From positions 77,735-141,637 of the forward strand of contig NZ_DFQV01000011.1 in NCBI RefSeq assembly GCF_002377945.1: 63,903 nt of DNA, in the 5' to 3' direction. Made by a program: the position numbers and the translations under genes. Shown piece by piece: positions 28,094 through 37,597 of the stretch. Positions within the stretch are counted from its first letter, which is position 1; the number at the start of each line of letters is the position of its first letter. The stretch comes from Psychrobacter sp. UBA3480. GTDB lineage: Bacteria > Pseudomonadota > Gammaproteobacteria > Pseudomonadales > Moraxellaceae. The notes below the pieces were generated by a model. The model saw only the letters and a list, made by a program, of their open reading frames with translations. It was not told the origin of the DNA and ran no database searches.

Positions 28094-28114
28094 TACTTAT
28101 ATACCGTGATACCT

Positions 28115-28228
28115 ATATATAGTCAATCTCATGTCAATTAGATACGATGATTAGCTTGTTCAGTCTGCTTATTGTAGCACTGTAGCTAGCTCTCCTTGTA
28201 TTTAAACTGTCTTGAACTGACTATATAT
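28115..28228. repeat. Interrupted inverted repeat in the xthA-argJ spacer
   Basis: atatatagtca (28115-28125) and tgactatatat (28218-28228) are perfect inverted copies about 90 bases apart with no open frame between them. They could be the ends of a miniature element or simply a secondary structure; no target duplication is clear. Confidence 0.4.
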
Positions 28229-28283
28229 TTATCACTTCGTATTTCATAAATAACGATAAAAATTGAAGAATAAGGATTTTATT

Positions 28284-29507
28284 ATGGCTGTTGGAAATGT
28301 ATCAGTACCTGACGTTATCTATCCTATCGACGGTATCAAACTCAGTGCCACAGCGGCAGGCATTCGCTACAAAGACCGCGATGATCTAGTAGTTATCGAA
28401 ATATCGGATAAAGCTACTACTGCGGTTGTAACCACTAAAAATACCTTTTGTGCCGCGCCAGTGCGAGTATTGCGTGAGCACCTTGCTAAGGTTAGTCCGC
28501 GCTATTTAGTCACTAATACTGGTAACGCAAATGCAGGTACGGGCTCTGATGGTAAGCGCCGTGCCCTTGATATCTGTACAGCGTTGGCTGAAAAGGCCGG
28601 TGTAGATACCAATACGATATTGCCATTCTCTACCGGCGTGATTGGTGAGCCTTTAAATAGTGATGCGGTTATCGCAGGTCTGGATAATGCATTGGCTAAC
28701 CTAGCGCCTGATAGCTGGCTAGCCGCTGCTAATGGCATTCGTACGACAGATACCATTCCTAAATTGGCCAGTCAAAAAATTGATGTAGCAGGTACTAGCT
28801 ATCATATCACTGGTATGTCTAAGGGCTCAGGAATGATACGGCCAAATATGGCGACTATGCTGGGCTATGTGGCGACAGATGCCAACATCGCAGCTGACTT
28901 ATTACAAGAAATGCTAAGCGCTATCAATGAGCAGTCCTTCAACCGCATTACTGTTGATGGTGATACCTCAACCAATGACTGTTGTGTGTTGATTGCAACA
29001 GGCGCTGCTAGCTCAGAGGTGATTGATAGTCCAGAGCATCCACATTATCAGCCTGTATTCGATGCATTAGCTGGTGTGTTTGTTCGCCTGGCACAATTGA
29101 TTGTGCGTGATGGCGAAGGCGCTACTAAATTTATGACGGTCAAAGTGACTGGCGGTCAAACCACGCAAGAATGCTGTGATGTGGCTTATGCAGTCGCACA
29201 TTCACCCTTAGTAAAAACGGCATTCTTTGCTAGTGATGCTAACTGGGGACGCATATTAGCAGCAGTGGGTTATGCTGGTATCGAAGATCTAGACACAGAG
29301 CAAGTCGATGTGTATCTAGACGAGGTAATGATTTGCCAAAATGGCGGTGTTGCACCTGACTATACAGAAGAGGCGGGCAAAACAGTCATGAGCCGACCTG
29401 AGATTACCATTCATATCGACCTTGCACGTGGTGATGCTAGCGATACCGTATATACCTGCGACTTGTCATACGATTATGTCAAAATAAACGCTGATTATCG
29501 TAGCTAG
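28284..29507 (+). CDS. argJ: Bifunctional glutamate N-acetyltransferase / ornithine acetyltransferase
   Basis: 407 residues from the ATG at 28284, which has AAGGA seven bases upstream; the frame opens at a TTG seven codons earlier. It is an ArgJ-family enzyme of arginine synthesis. The self-cleavage motif is in IRPNMATMLGYVATDA, where the Thr after Ala becomes the N-terminal nucleophile of the beta chain. GDTSTND and the ending KINADYRS are also typical. It recycles the acetyl group from N-acetylornithine to glutamate. It ends at a strong terminator. Confidence 0.95.
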   Translation: MAVGNVSVPDVIYPIDGIKLSATAAGIRYKDRDDLVVIEISDKATTAVVTTKNTFCAAPVRVLREHLAKVSPRYLVTNTGNANAGTGSDGKRRALDICTALAEKAGVDTNTILPFSTGVIGEPLNSDAVIAGLDNALANLAPDSWLAAANGIRTTDTIPKLASQKIDVAGTSYHITGMSKGSGMIRPNMATMLGYVATDANIAADLLQEMLSAINEQSFNRITVDGDTSTNDCCVLIATGAASSEVIDSPEHPHYQPVFDALAGVFVRLAQLIVRDGEGATKFMTVKVTGGQTTQECCDVAYAVAHSPLVKTAFFASDANWGRILAAVGYAGIEDLDTEQVDVYLDEVMICQNGGVAPDYTEEAGKTVMSRPEITIHIDLARGDASDTVYTCDLSYDYVKINADYRS

Positions 29508-29545
29508 TCATTCTTAACAAAACAGAATTTGCATAGTTTTATAAG

Positions 29546-29575
29546 AGCCAGAACAAATATTGTTCTGGCTTTTTA
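29546..29575 (+). terminator. Rho-independent terminator of argJ
   Basis: agccagaaca / tgttctggct form a 10-bp perfect stem with a five-base loop, followed by TTTTT. Confidence 0.9.
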
Positions 29576-29863
29576 ATGTCACTCATCTCCTCAGTAGCAA
29601 ATAACTCCGCTATTTAATACGCTTCATTAACATCAGTTGCAAAAGCTGACGTTACTTTACAAAGCAGTCATAGAGGGTAAGACGACTAGCGACCTATACT
29701 GGTTTCAGTAAGAAGCAAACAACCTTATTAGCTTGTAGCAAAGCAAGATAAGGTGTTCAAAATAATAAGCATCTAAGTAACAATAAGTCAGTAGCTAGGC
29801 CAGTAAATGAGCTAGTAACTAAGCTATCAATAAAGAATCAATAATAAATTATCTGAGGATTGA
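29576..29863. other. Spacer before the small lipoprotein gene
   Basis: About 290 bases with no gene. It should contain the lipoprotein promoter. The last part has short runs of ctagtaactaag-like repeats, and a TGAGGA ribosome site precedes the next ATG. Confidence 0.5.
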
Positions 29864-30265
29864 ATGATGAAGAAATTAGCACTTGCAGCATTGATGACAA
29901 CTTTTGCCCTTTCTGGTTGCTCTACGATGGGTATGGACAATGAGCGCACGATGGTTGTTGAAGGACAACCTATGAATGTAAAAGTAGTAAATATTCCAAG
30001 TTTTGAAGTGGAAATTGCACCGCGTAAAGCAGTATGTGACTTGACTGCTACTGATGGCAGCATGGTTGAATCACAGTGCTTGCAGTATCGTCAGACCTAT
30101 CAGAAAAACTACACCACGCTAAATGGTAATATTCAAGGCTTTACCTATGAGCCGAACTACCGTTATGTCCTAGATGTACGCCAAGAAGCAGTAACAGCAG
30201 AAGGCTCAAATGTCGTGCAGCCAGTTTGGATTCTAAATGAAGTGGTATCAAAAACTGCTGAATAA
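29864..30265 (+). CDS. DUF4377-like lipoprotein
   Basis: 133 residues. The signal peptide ends in the lipobox LSGC with the lipidated Cys at residue 19. The mature part holds two further Cys, probably a disulfide (KAVCDL and ESQCLQ). The ending YTTLNGNIQGFTYEPNYRY then VLDVRQEA and WILNEVVSK matches the DUF4377 pattern seen in HslJ/META-associated lipoproteins. Function is unknown. It is a single gene closed by a terminator, so it is expressed on its own. Confidence 0.75.
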   Translation: MMKKLALAALMTTFALSGCSTMGMDNERTMVVEGQPMNVKVVNIPSFEVEIAPRKAVCDLTATDGSMVESQCLQYRQTYQKNYTTLNGNIQGFTYEPNYRYVLDVRQEAVTAEGSNVVQPVWILNEVVSKTAE

Positions 30266-30320
30266 TATTGATAGCAATATATAAACGATAAACCAGTTAT
30301 AAAAGCAGTTATACATGACA

Positions 30321-30350
30321 AAAAGGCCTCTAATTTGTTAGAGGCCTTTT
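30321..30350. terminator. Bidirectional terminator
   Basis: aaaaggcctctaa / ttagaggcctttt, a perfect 13-bp stem with a four-base loop, between the lipoprotein gene and the convergent serine dehydratase gene. Confidence 0.9.
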
Positions 30351-30391
30351 TATGTGTTTATTGTTAGTAAATTATTTCTCGAGAAGTCAAA

Positions 30392-31825
30392 TTAGCATTG
30401 ACTGTAGTTTACACTGACGCCACGCGTTGCTGTAGGGATTCTATTATCAGCATAAACTGCCAGACCGCCTCGTGCCGTTTCTTTATATTTATCAGACATA
30501 TCGGCGCCTGTTTGCTTCATGGTCTCTATCGCTTTATCTAAAGAGACGAAGTGCTGACCATTACCTCTGCAGGCTAGACGTGCTGCATTGATTGCTTTAA
30601 CTGCACCCATCGCGTTACGCTCGATACAAGGCACTTGTACCAAGCCGCCAATAGGGTCACAAGTAAGGCCTAGATTATGCTCAATGCCAATCTCAGCTGC
30701 ATTTAAGCATTTAGCTGGCGTGCCGTTCATAATTTCTGCCAGTGCAGAGCCTGCCATTGCACACGCAGAACCAACCTCACCTTGGCAACCGACTTCAGCA
30801 CCAGAGATTGAGGCATTTTGCTTGATAAGGCTACCGATAGCAGTGGCGTTTAGCAAAAACTTACGAACGCCATCTTGGCTGTAGTTAGGTAAGAAATCAC
30901 GATAATAATGCAGTACGGCAGGAATGATACCTGCTGCGCCATTGGTTGGCGCTGTGACTACTTTTCCGCCATTGGCATTTTCTTCATTGACGGCGAGCGC
31001 GTACAAATCGACCCAGTCCATAGCGGCTAATTTATCAGTCTTGGTGATAGGTTGGTCTTTTTCAGCACATAGCTGCGTATGCAAATCTTGGGCACGGCGT
31101 TTTACATCTAATCCGCCCGGTAGGATACCGCCATTTTCACAGCCTTGTTTGACGCAGTCTTGCATCACTTCCCAAATACTATCTAGATAAGCAAATACTT
31201 CTTCTTTGGCATGAAAGTGACATTCGTTTGCTAGTACCAATTCGCTGATGCTCAAGTCATGTTCACGACATTGCTCTAGTAGCTCTGCTGCGTTATTGAA
31301 CGGGTAGGGAACTCTATCGATGGTCGGGCTGGCATGATCTTCGTCTGGGTTAGTCGCATCTTCTTCATTAATGACAAAACCGCCACCAACTGAATAATAA
31401 GTCTGCTGATAGCGAACACCTTCAGTTGAGATAGCGCGTAGCGTCAATGCATTAGGATGATAAGGCAGCACAGTATCGTCATACCAGTAGATATTTTGCT
31501 CTGTATCAAAAGCAATCGTATGCGTGCCTGATACATTGAGAATCTTGTCAGAGAAGATAGGAGATAGGTAGCTACTGGTCATACGTGTGTCTATAGTGCT
31601 AGGCGTGTGCCCAAGCAATCCCAACAAGATAGCCGTATCGGTTGCATGGCCTTTTCCGGTCGCTGCCAAAGAGCCATATAGTTCAATCTCAATGGTCTTA
31701 ACAGCAGTCAGTTCCATCTGCTCAGTTAGCGAGGTCAAAAATAAGTTTGCGGCGACCATCGGTCCGACTGTATGCGAACTGGATGGGCCAATGCCGATTT
31801 TAAATAAATCAAAAACACTGATCAT
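30392..31825 (-). CDS. L-serine ammonia-lyase (iron-sulfur type)
   Basis: 477 residues, the single-chain SdaA/SdaB/TdcG form with beta domain then alpha domain. It has SVFDLFKIGIGPSSSHTVGPM at the N-terminus and, in the alpha domain, GAEVGCQGEVGSACAMAG, NLGLTCDPIGG and QVPCIERNAMGAV, which carry the Cys residues binding the 4Fe-4S cluster. It deaminates serine to pyruvate and ammonia. Which paralogue it is cannot be told. It is about 20 residues longer than E. coli SdaA. Confidence 0.93.
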   Translation of the reverse strand: MISVFDLFKIGIGPSSSHTVGPMVAANLFLTSLTEQMELTAVKTIEIELYGSLAATGKGHATDTAILLGLLGHTPSTIDTRMTSSYLSPIFSDKILNVSGTHTIAFDTEQNIYWYDDTVLPYHPNALTLRAISTEGVRYQQTYYSVGGGFVINEEDATNPDEDHASPTIDRVPYPFNNAAELLEQCREHDLSISELVLANECHFHAKEEVFAYLDSIWEVMQDCVKQGCENGGILPGGLDVKRRAQDLHTQLCAEKDQPITKTDKLAAMDWVDLYALAVNEENANGGKVVTAPTNGAAGIIPAVLHYYRDFLPNYSQDGVRKFLLNATAIGSLIKQNASISGAEVGCQGEVGSACAMAGSALAEIMNGTPAKCLNAAEIGIEHNLGLTCDPIGGLVQVPCIERNAMGAVKAINAARLACRGNGQHFVSLDKAIETMKQTGADMSDKYKETARGGLAVYADNRIPTATRGVSVNYSQC

Positions 31826-32347
31826 AATAAGTCACCAAAAATTTTAAGCGCTTTAGCCTATTTTATCTATGGCATTGAGCGCTTTTATGAAAAATATAAT
31901 AGACAGCCATCGCTCCTAGTCACCGTTGGCAGGTGGGCGCGAGACACTATTTATGAAGGTTATAAGGTAAATGAGCACTGAGGGCAATTGAATAATAACT
32001 TTTATTTATTTTGAAACTCCGTTATCATGCTCGCAGTCAACAACTATGTAACATCCTGTAAGTTGGTTATCATCGTAAAATAAGACGGATTAAAAAAGAC
32101 TAATTTTTTCAGTCAGACATATCCGTATTCATACATCTAGCAAGATATGGCTATCATACCAAATAATACTTTTGGTTTGTCATATTACAACATAAATGAA
32201 TGAATTAGGATGACATATTATAGATAGAAAGACTTAACGTTCTGCTATTTATACAAGTCCTTAGAAATATGTCCATTTATTAATATTCTTATTTTATCAG
32301 TTATTCTAGCCTATTACTTTAGCTTAGCTCACATAGGACAAGCGCGC
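31826..32347. other. Divergent intergenic region between serine dehydratase and uracil permease
   Basis: About 520 bases without a credible gene. It must hold two outward promoters. A caaataatacttttggtttg inverted pair near 32160-32180 is visible. No riboswitch fold (glycine, purine) could be recognised. Confidence 0.5.
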
Positions 32348-33772
32348 ATGCCATCTCAAAAAGACCCTTCATCAGCGTCAGACAATAGCGCTCAAGATCT
32401 ATCGACTCAAAATGCCTTGGAGTCTGCAGGCATTGATTCAGCCGCTATCAATTATCCGCACAATCCAGATTTTGAAAATGGCCGTTGGTTTCCGACATGG
32501 CGTCCCTATAAGGGCGACTTAGATCGTGATCCAGTCGGTATCAACGATTATCTACCTCCGTCAAAAAGCGTATTGCTCGGTATACAGCATACGTTTGCCA
32601 TGTTTGGTGCAACCGTGCTTGCGCCTTTATTAATGGGGTTTGATCCTAACTTAGCTATCTTGATGTCTGGTATCTGTACGGTAATGTTTTTTATGATTAC
32701 CGGTGGGCGCATGCCGAGCTACTTGGGATCAAGCTTTGCTTTTATTGGTCCAGTCATCGCGGTGACCGCTTATGCAGGCGCAGGATTCAATGACAATCTA
32801 AATGTTGCGCTAGGCGGTATTATGGCCTGCGGTATCATTTATGCATTGATTGGTCTGCTAGTGATGAAGACAGGTACAGGTTGGATTGAGCGTTTGATGC
32901 CGCCTATCGTGACGGGTGCGATTGTCATGATTATCGGTCTTAACTTGGCGCCAGTGACCATTCAAGGCGTGTCTGCCAATCAGTTTGATGCTTGGATGGC
33001 CACCTTGACCGTACTGCTCATTAGTGGTGTTGCAGTATTTACTCGCGGTATGTTGCGTCGTCTATTGCTACTCGTCGGTCTGGTACTGTCGTACGTTGCT
33101 TATTTTGTCATGACCAATATTCTAGGCTTTGGTACTGCGATTGATTTTAGTACAGTAGCTGCCGCTTCATGGTTTGGATTACCAAGCATTCATACGCCGC
33201 GCTTTGAGATGAGCGCTATTATTCTAATTGCACCTGTGGCTTTTATTTTGGTGGCTGAAAACCTAGGGCATTTTAAGGCGGTAGAGGGCATGACCAAGGC
33301 TCGTGTGACTCCTTATATGGGTCGAGCATTTTTGGCAGACGGTTTAGCCACGACTTTTTCGGCAGGATTTGGTGGTACAGGTGTTACTACTTATGCTGAA
33401 AATATCGGTGTCATGGCGGTTACCAAAGTGTATAGCACGACGATATTTGTCGTAGCAGGATTGGTTGCTATCATATTGGGACTGTCACCAAAGTTTGGTG
33501 CGATCATTCAGACCATCCCAGCGGCTTTATTGGGCGGTGCTTCTATTGTTGTTTTCGGTCTTATCACGGTTGCTGGGATAAAAATCTGGATCGATAGCCA
33601 TATTGATTTTAGTAAAAACAGCAACCTAATCATCGCGGCAGTGACGGTCATTATGGGTACTGGTAATTTTAGCTTGCACTTAGGCGGCTTTGATTTAGGC
33701 GGTATCGGTACTGCTACTTTAGCTGCTATCGTGTTAAATGCTTTGTTTAATCAAAGCTCTGAAGCGAAATAA
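32348..33772 (+). CDS. NCS2 family uracil/xanthine permease
   Basis: 474 residues. A hydrophilic N-terminal tail of about 70 residues is followed by around 12 to 14 membrane segments. The NAT/NCS2 signature is AENIGVMAVTKV (about 361-372), and GGRMPSYLGSSFAFIGP is the conserved first half of the substrate site. It resembles UraA/RutG-type proton-coupled uracil or pyrimidine importers. The N-terminal tail is longer than in E. coli UraA. AGGA precedes the ATG, and a strong terminator follows. Confidence 0.88.
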   Translation: MPSQKDPSSASDNSAQDLSTQNALESAGIDSAAINYPHNPDFENGRWFPTWRPYKGDLDRDPVGINDYLPPSKSVLLGIQHTFAMFGATVLAPLLMGFDPNLAILMSGICTVMFFMITGGRMPSYLGSSFAFIGPVIAVTAYAGAGFNDNLNVALGGIMACGIIYALIGLLVMKTGTGWIERLMPPIVTGAIVMIIGLNLAPVTIQGVSANQFDAWMATLTVLLISGVAVFTRGMLRRLLLLVGLVLSYVAYFVMTNILGFGTAIDFSTVAAASWFGLPSIHTPRFEMSAIILIAPVAFILVAENLGHFKAVEGMTKARVTPYMGRAFLADGLATTFSAGFGGTGVTTYAENIGVMAVTKVYSTTIFVVAGLVAIILGLSPKFGAIIQTIPAALLGGASIVVFGLITVAGIKIWIDSHIDFSKNSNLIIAAVTVIMGTGNFSLHLGGFDLGGIGTATLAAIVLNALFNQSSEAK

Positions 33773-33844
33773 GTAATACTGATGAGATTGAAGTTTGAGC
33801 TTATCAAATAAAGATGGTCAAAGCATATCTCCTGTAATAAAAAG

Positions 33845-33870
33845 CGCCCATGCTATCGATAGCATGGGCG
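33845..33870. terminator. Terminator, perfect palindrome
   Basis: A 26-base perfect palindrome, cgcccatgctatc and its complement, flanked by A and T runs, between convergent permease and EamA transporter genes. Confidence 0.85.
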
Positions 33871-33923
33871 ATTTTTTGTATGGCAATATTGAGCAATAGT
33901 AGTAGCGAACAACGGTGTCGGAA

Positions 33924-34856
33924 CTATTTATAATCTCGCTTATAAAATCTTGAAAAAAACCGATAGCGGCGAAGGGCGCGTGGCTTTGGCTTCAATGAGC
34001 CTAGGTAAATAGCAAACATCGTTAATAGTGCGCCACTCCACTGCAAAGTGTTAATCGGTTTGTCCAGCCAGCTATAGTCAATGACAAGGGCAGCAATAGG
34101 TTCAGTCAATAATAGCAGTCCAGTCAGTGCCAGAGACAGCTTAGGAATAGAGTAGGCAATCAATCCCCATGCCAAGCACTGCATCACCGTACCATAGATA
34201 AGCACCCAGCCAATCTCAGACCATGTATTGGGCAGGATATTACCTGTGTCAAATACAAACATCGGTATAATCATGGCTAAGACGCCGCCAATACTGATTA
34301 GCTGCATTAGCATAAATATAGGTGTCGGTTCAGTGTCATGCGTTTTTCGGATAAATGTCATCGAAGCCGCCAGCATGGCACCCGATACAATACCAGTGAC
34401 AAAGCCCCAAGTCGCAGCAGTGTTGTGTGCGAATTCAGGGCTACCTATCATTGCCACGCCTATCATGGCTAAGAATAAACTAATGAGTTGTACGATAGAC
34501 TGACGCTCATTGAAATACAAAAACCCAATCGCGGCCAAGAAAAATATTTGCAGACTATTAAGCAGCGTCGAAATACCAGGCCCAACCGCATAAATACTCT
34601 CATGCCACAGCGCCAAATCTAATCCTAAAAACGCTCCTGATAGTAGCGCATAAAAAATGGCCCTTCTTGATTTGGGCATACGTTGGCCCATTATCTTAGC
34701 CAATACCGCAAATACAATACCCGAAACAGCCAATCGCCAAAACGACATGGCCCAACCACCAATATCGACGTGAGCGACAATTAAGCTGCCCAATCCAAAA
34801 ATGATACAACCAATGACTAAGCCAATAGGTGCAGATCGCGTTGAAGCAATAGCCAT
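33924..34856 (-). CDS. EamA/DMT family transporter
   Basis: 310 residues with ten hydrophobic segments in two five-helix repeats, as in the drug/metabolite transporter superfamily. WRLAVSGIVFAVLA lies in the first repeat and LLLLTEPIAALVIDYSWLDKPI in the second. It ends in a very basic tail (KPKPRALRRYRFFSRFYKRD), consistent with an inside C-terminus. Substrate unknown; exporters of amino acids or nucleotides are common in the family. AAGGACAAATT precedes the ATG. Confidence 0.85.
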   Translation of the reverse strand: MAIASTRSAPIGLVIGCIIFGLGSLIVAHVDIGGWAMSFWRLAVSGIVFAVLAKIMGQRMPKSRRAIFYALLSGAFLGLDLALWHESIYAVGPGISTLLNSLQIFFLAAIGFLYFNERQSIVQLISLFLAMIGVAMIGSPEFAHNTAATWGFVTGIVSGAMLAASMTFIRKTHDTEPTPIFMLMQLISIGGVLAMIIPMFVFDTGNILPNTWSEIGWVLIYGTVMQCLAWGLIAYSIPKLSLALTGLLLLTEPIAALVIDYSWLDKPINTLQWSGALLTMFAIYLGSLKPKPRALRRYRFFSRFYKRDYK

Positions 34857-35337
34857 AATTTGTCCTTATAACAGTATTTGAATAACAGCATTGTGAATAA
34901 CAGCACTCTTATTATCATTGCATCATGTCAGAACTTATGTTGACATAGAGCCATATTGTCGTGGTTTTCAGTGCAAAATGAAATGGCAAAACCATAATTT
35001 ATTACGGTGAATACAGGTACTATCGCTATGCGGAAAATTATTGAGCATGTTGGACGCAAATAAATAATCAAAGTGTTTGATATAGCTGCGTTTTTCACAA
35101 GAGGCTTATGACAGTTGGGTAATGGTACTTGTATCAAAATATTTGTATCAGGGCGACGATTCGTAGGAGTATGAAAAAGCATAATGTATACAAGTGATAT
35201 TTCTGCACGGAGGATATGTGTGTAGCACTTTAAGCGACATTATTGCTGCAACACATGTATAGTAGATTGACGATATAATGTACTTAACGTCTGATTTGTT
35301 ATACCAAACAATCTATATTATTTGTCTAGGTTTATTT
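34857..35337. other. Divergent intergenic region before the WG-repeat gene
   Basis: About 480 bases. An 84-codon antisense frame at 34928-35182 has no family features and a random-looking composition, so I do not call it. The in-frame ATG at 35278 of the downstream gene lacks a ribosome site. Confidence 0.5.
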
Positions 35338-36360
35338 ATGCTTCAACGATTGCTATCAAAAAAACAGCCACATACATTGTCTGGCTTACTACCAAAAATA
35401 TCGCAATACAGTGTCGTCGTGACGATGCTATCTAGCGCATTGTTTTTGATGCCTAGCGCACACGCCGCCAGTTGTAAAATCCCAAAAAGTTATTACAAAA
35501 ACGTCTCCTGCACGGCCAGTAGTAATTACTTTTTGGCGATAAAAGACTTTGGTGCGCCAGTGGCGTTAATCGATAGAAAAGGCAAACGAGTCGTTGATTT
35601 GTCACGTTATCAAAAAGTCGATGCCGATAAACTATCAGGCGGTCTGTTACCTGTACTGCGCAATAGTCGCGTCGGTTATCTAAATATGCAGGGCCGCGAA
35701 GTCGTGCCTGCCATGTACGATATATTGACAGAGAGTCAAGGATGGGCGCGGCCTGTATCGGATGGGCGTATCGTGGTAAAAAAAGAGGGTAACTATGGTG
35801 TGATTAATACAGCTAATAGTACCGTTGTCTCGTTTTCTGCAGCGATTGATGATATCGATAATTATCGTAATGGGGTGGCGCGTGTACGCAAAGGCCGTGC
35901 AACCAGTTGGGTTGATAAAAACGGTAATGCAGCGAATGATCCAAATGCTCAGAATGACACTCAGGCAGTGAACAAACCTACTTCTTCTAACGAAAAATCT
36001 AGTAAAGCATCACAGTCTGTACCAGCGCGTTTTACGACGCTTCAATCACGTCAGCAAGATGGCAAATGGGGTTTCGTAGATGACAATAATGTCACGATGA
36101 TTACGTACTCATTTGATGAAGTGCGTCCGTTCTCTGAGGAATATGCTGGCGTGCGTATCGGTGAAGAGTGGGGCTTTGTCAATTTAGGCGGTGAGCTGGT
36201 GATTCCTTTTCGCTTTGCTAAAAGTGGTGTGAACGCTAACGATAGCTATCAGGGTAAACCATCCTTCGTATTTATAGGTGGTAAGGCGTGGATTGGTAAC
36301 CTAAAGAACGGAAATAAAATGTGTATTGATAAAACAGGCACTGCTGTTGCTTGTGATTGA
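35338..36360 (+). CDS. Secreted WG-repeat protein
   Basis: 340 residues from the ATG at 35338, chosen because it starts a normal signal peptide (basic start, hydrophobic VVVTMLSSALFLM, cleavage after SAHA) and has AGG seven bases upstream. The mature protein is built of WG-type repeats: VALIDRKGKRVV, VGYLNMQGREVVPAMYD, YGVINTANSTVV, SWVDKNGNA, WGFVDDNNVTMITY and WGFVNLGGELVIPF. A low-complexity Ser/Asn linker (about 200-225) splits them into two groups. Paired Cys at each end suggest a disulfide. The role is unknown; WG-repeat proteins are thought to be binding modules. Confidence 0.8.
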   Translation: MLQRLLSKKQPHTLSGLLPKISQYSVVVTMLSSALFLMPSAHAASCKIPKSYYKNVSCTASSNYFLAIKDFGAPVALIDRKGKRVVDLSRYQKVDADKLSGGLLPVLRNSRVGYLNMQGREVVPAMYDILTESQGWARPVSDGRIVVKKEGNYGVINTANSTVVSFSAAIDDIDNYRNGVARVRKGRATSWVDKNGNAANDPNAQNDTQAVNKPTSSNEKSSKASQSVPARFTTLQSRQQDGKWGFVDDNNVTMITYSFDEVRPFSEEYAGVRIGEEWGFVNLGGELVIPFRFAKSGVNANDSYQGKPSFVFIGGKAWIGNLKNGNKMCIDKTGTAVACD

Positions 36361-36368
36361 TGCAATTA

Positions 36369-36433
36369 CTAGGGCGTGTCCTCATTTTTAACCCATTTAG
36401 ATAACTATCGATTGAATTGAGGACACGCCCTAG
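36369..36433. repeat. Candidate miniature inverted-repeat element (65 bp)
   Basis: ctagggcgtgtcctca and its exact complement (16 bp) enclose a 33-base AT-rich core directly after the WG-repeat gene. Both outer ends read CTAG, which could be a 4-bp target duplication of the YTAR kind made by IS5-type elements. It could also act as a hairpin at the transcript end. A separate canonical terminator follows at once, so this repeat is not needed for termination. Confidence 0.5.
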
Positions 36434-36448
36434 GATTAAATAGGCAAT

Positions 36449-36499
36449 AAAAAAGAGTGTAAAATCCGTGATTTTTCGCTAGGTTTTACACTCTTTTTT
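36449..36499. terminator. Bidirectional terminator
   Basis: aaaaaagagtgtaaaa / ttttacactctttttt arms (16 bp, perfect) lie around a 19-base loop between the WG-repeat gene and the convergent hydrolase gene. Confidence 0.85.
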
Positions 36500-36520
36500 T
36501 TGACATTGATGTGTTTAAAG

Positions 36521-37570
36521 CTAGTTGCTCGATAAATGATTACTGATTAAGTCAACCATATAAGGCTGATAATACTCTGGAATATCATGTGCCATGCCTT
36601 CAATGAGATGGAACGTAGCATTAGGAATGGTCTTGGCAACGACTCGGCCCTGTGAAGCAGGTAGGAGTCCATCAGCGCTACCATGTAATACAATCGTTGG
36701 TGCTTTGACTTGCTTACTAAACCGGCTGATAGAGCCTGATGCTAAGATAGCATTGAGCTGCTGTACTGTACCAAGCGGGTGAAAATTGCGCTGATAGCGA
36801 ATCTTAGCGATTTCACGGACCATACGCACATTCACATGACCTGGTGTACCAACGGTCTTCATAAACCACACGCTGTGACGCACGATATCACGCTCAGAAT
36901 GACTTTCTGGTCGATTGATAAGGGTATATAGCTGTTTGGGCTTGGGTGGCTTCAAAAACGCACGATTGGTCGTGGTAAACATAAGCGCCATTCGCTGCAC
37001 CAAACTTGGATAACGTGCGGCCACGATTTGTGCAATCATACCGCCCATTGATGCCCCAAGCAGATGGGTTTTACCCAGTTTGAGTGCCTTAATCAAGCGT
37101 ACGGTGTCTTCGGCCATGTCCGTCAAGTTATAAGCAACCTGCGTGCTCTTATTAGACAGACCAGTCTGTAGACGTACCATCATCTTGAGCTGGCTGATAC
37201 GCGGTAAGCCCTCTATCTGTACTTTAGAGGACAAACCAATATCACGATTATCAAAACGAATCACAAAAAAACCAGCATCGATAAAGCGCTTCACAAAATT
37301 GTCTGGCCAAAATATCATTTGTGAGCCTAGCCCCATGATCATCAGCAGCGGCGGATTATTGGGATTACCGCCAGCTTCGACACACAACTCAATACCATCA
37401 CCGATGTCAATCATTGCTTGACGAAGGTGCTTACTCAAGTCAGAGTCGCGCCATTGATGCTCCCCAAATTTGCGCCACTCAGGAGTAGGGTAGTTATTCA
37501 GATGATCTTCTAGATTATTATCCAGCGTTTCAGGCAATTTGGCACTATTGATGTCATTTGATTTTGTCAT
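36521..37570 (-). CDS. Alpha/beta hydrolase
   Basis: 349 residues of the alpha/beta-hydrolase fold. It has the oxyanion region PPLLMIMGLGSQM, FDNRDIGLS, the nucleophile elbow GASMGGM with Ser, and LHGSADGLLPASQG with the acid; the His is probably in EGMAHDIPEYY. It resembles esterases and lactonases often annotated as alpha/beta fold hydrolases near rubredoxin genes. It lies 27 bases downstream of rubredoxin on the same strand, so the two are probably co-transcribed. Substrate unknown. Confidence 0.85.
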   Translation of the reverse strand: MTKSNDINSAKLPETLDNNLEDHLNNYPTPEWRKFGEHQWRDSDLSKHLRQAMIDIGDGIELCVEAGGNPNNPPLLMIMGLGSQMIFWPDNFVKRFIDAGFFVIRFDNRDIGLSSKVQIEGLPRISQLKMMVRLQTGLSNKSTQVAYNLTDMAEDTVRLIKALKLGKTHLLGASMGGMIAQIVAARYPSLVQRMALMFTTTNRAFLKPPKPKQLYTLINRPESHSERDIVRHSVWFMKTVGTPGHVNVRMVREIAKIRYQRNFHPLGTVQQLNAILASGSISRFSKQVKAPTIVLHGSADGLLPASQGRVVAKTIPNATFHLIEGMAHDIPEYYQPYMVDLISNHLSSN

Positions 37571-37597
37571 GAAGTGTCCTAATTAGAGGGTCATCTA

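Noticed and set aside
31826..32347. Possible glycine or purine riboswitch before the serine dehydratase or uracil permease genes
   Set aside because: I could not find the conserved core bases or stems of either class.
34928..35182. 84-codon minus-strand frame in a non-coding gap
   Set aside because: No ribosome site, no family features; the gap looks like a promoter region.
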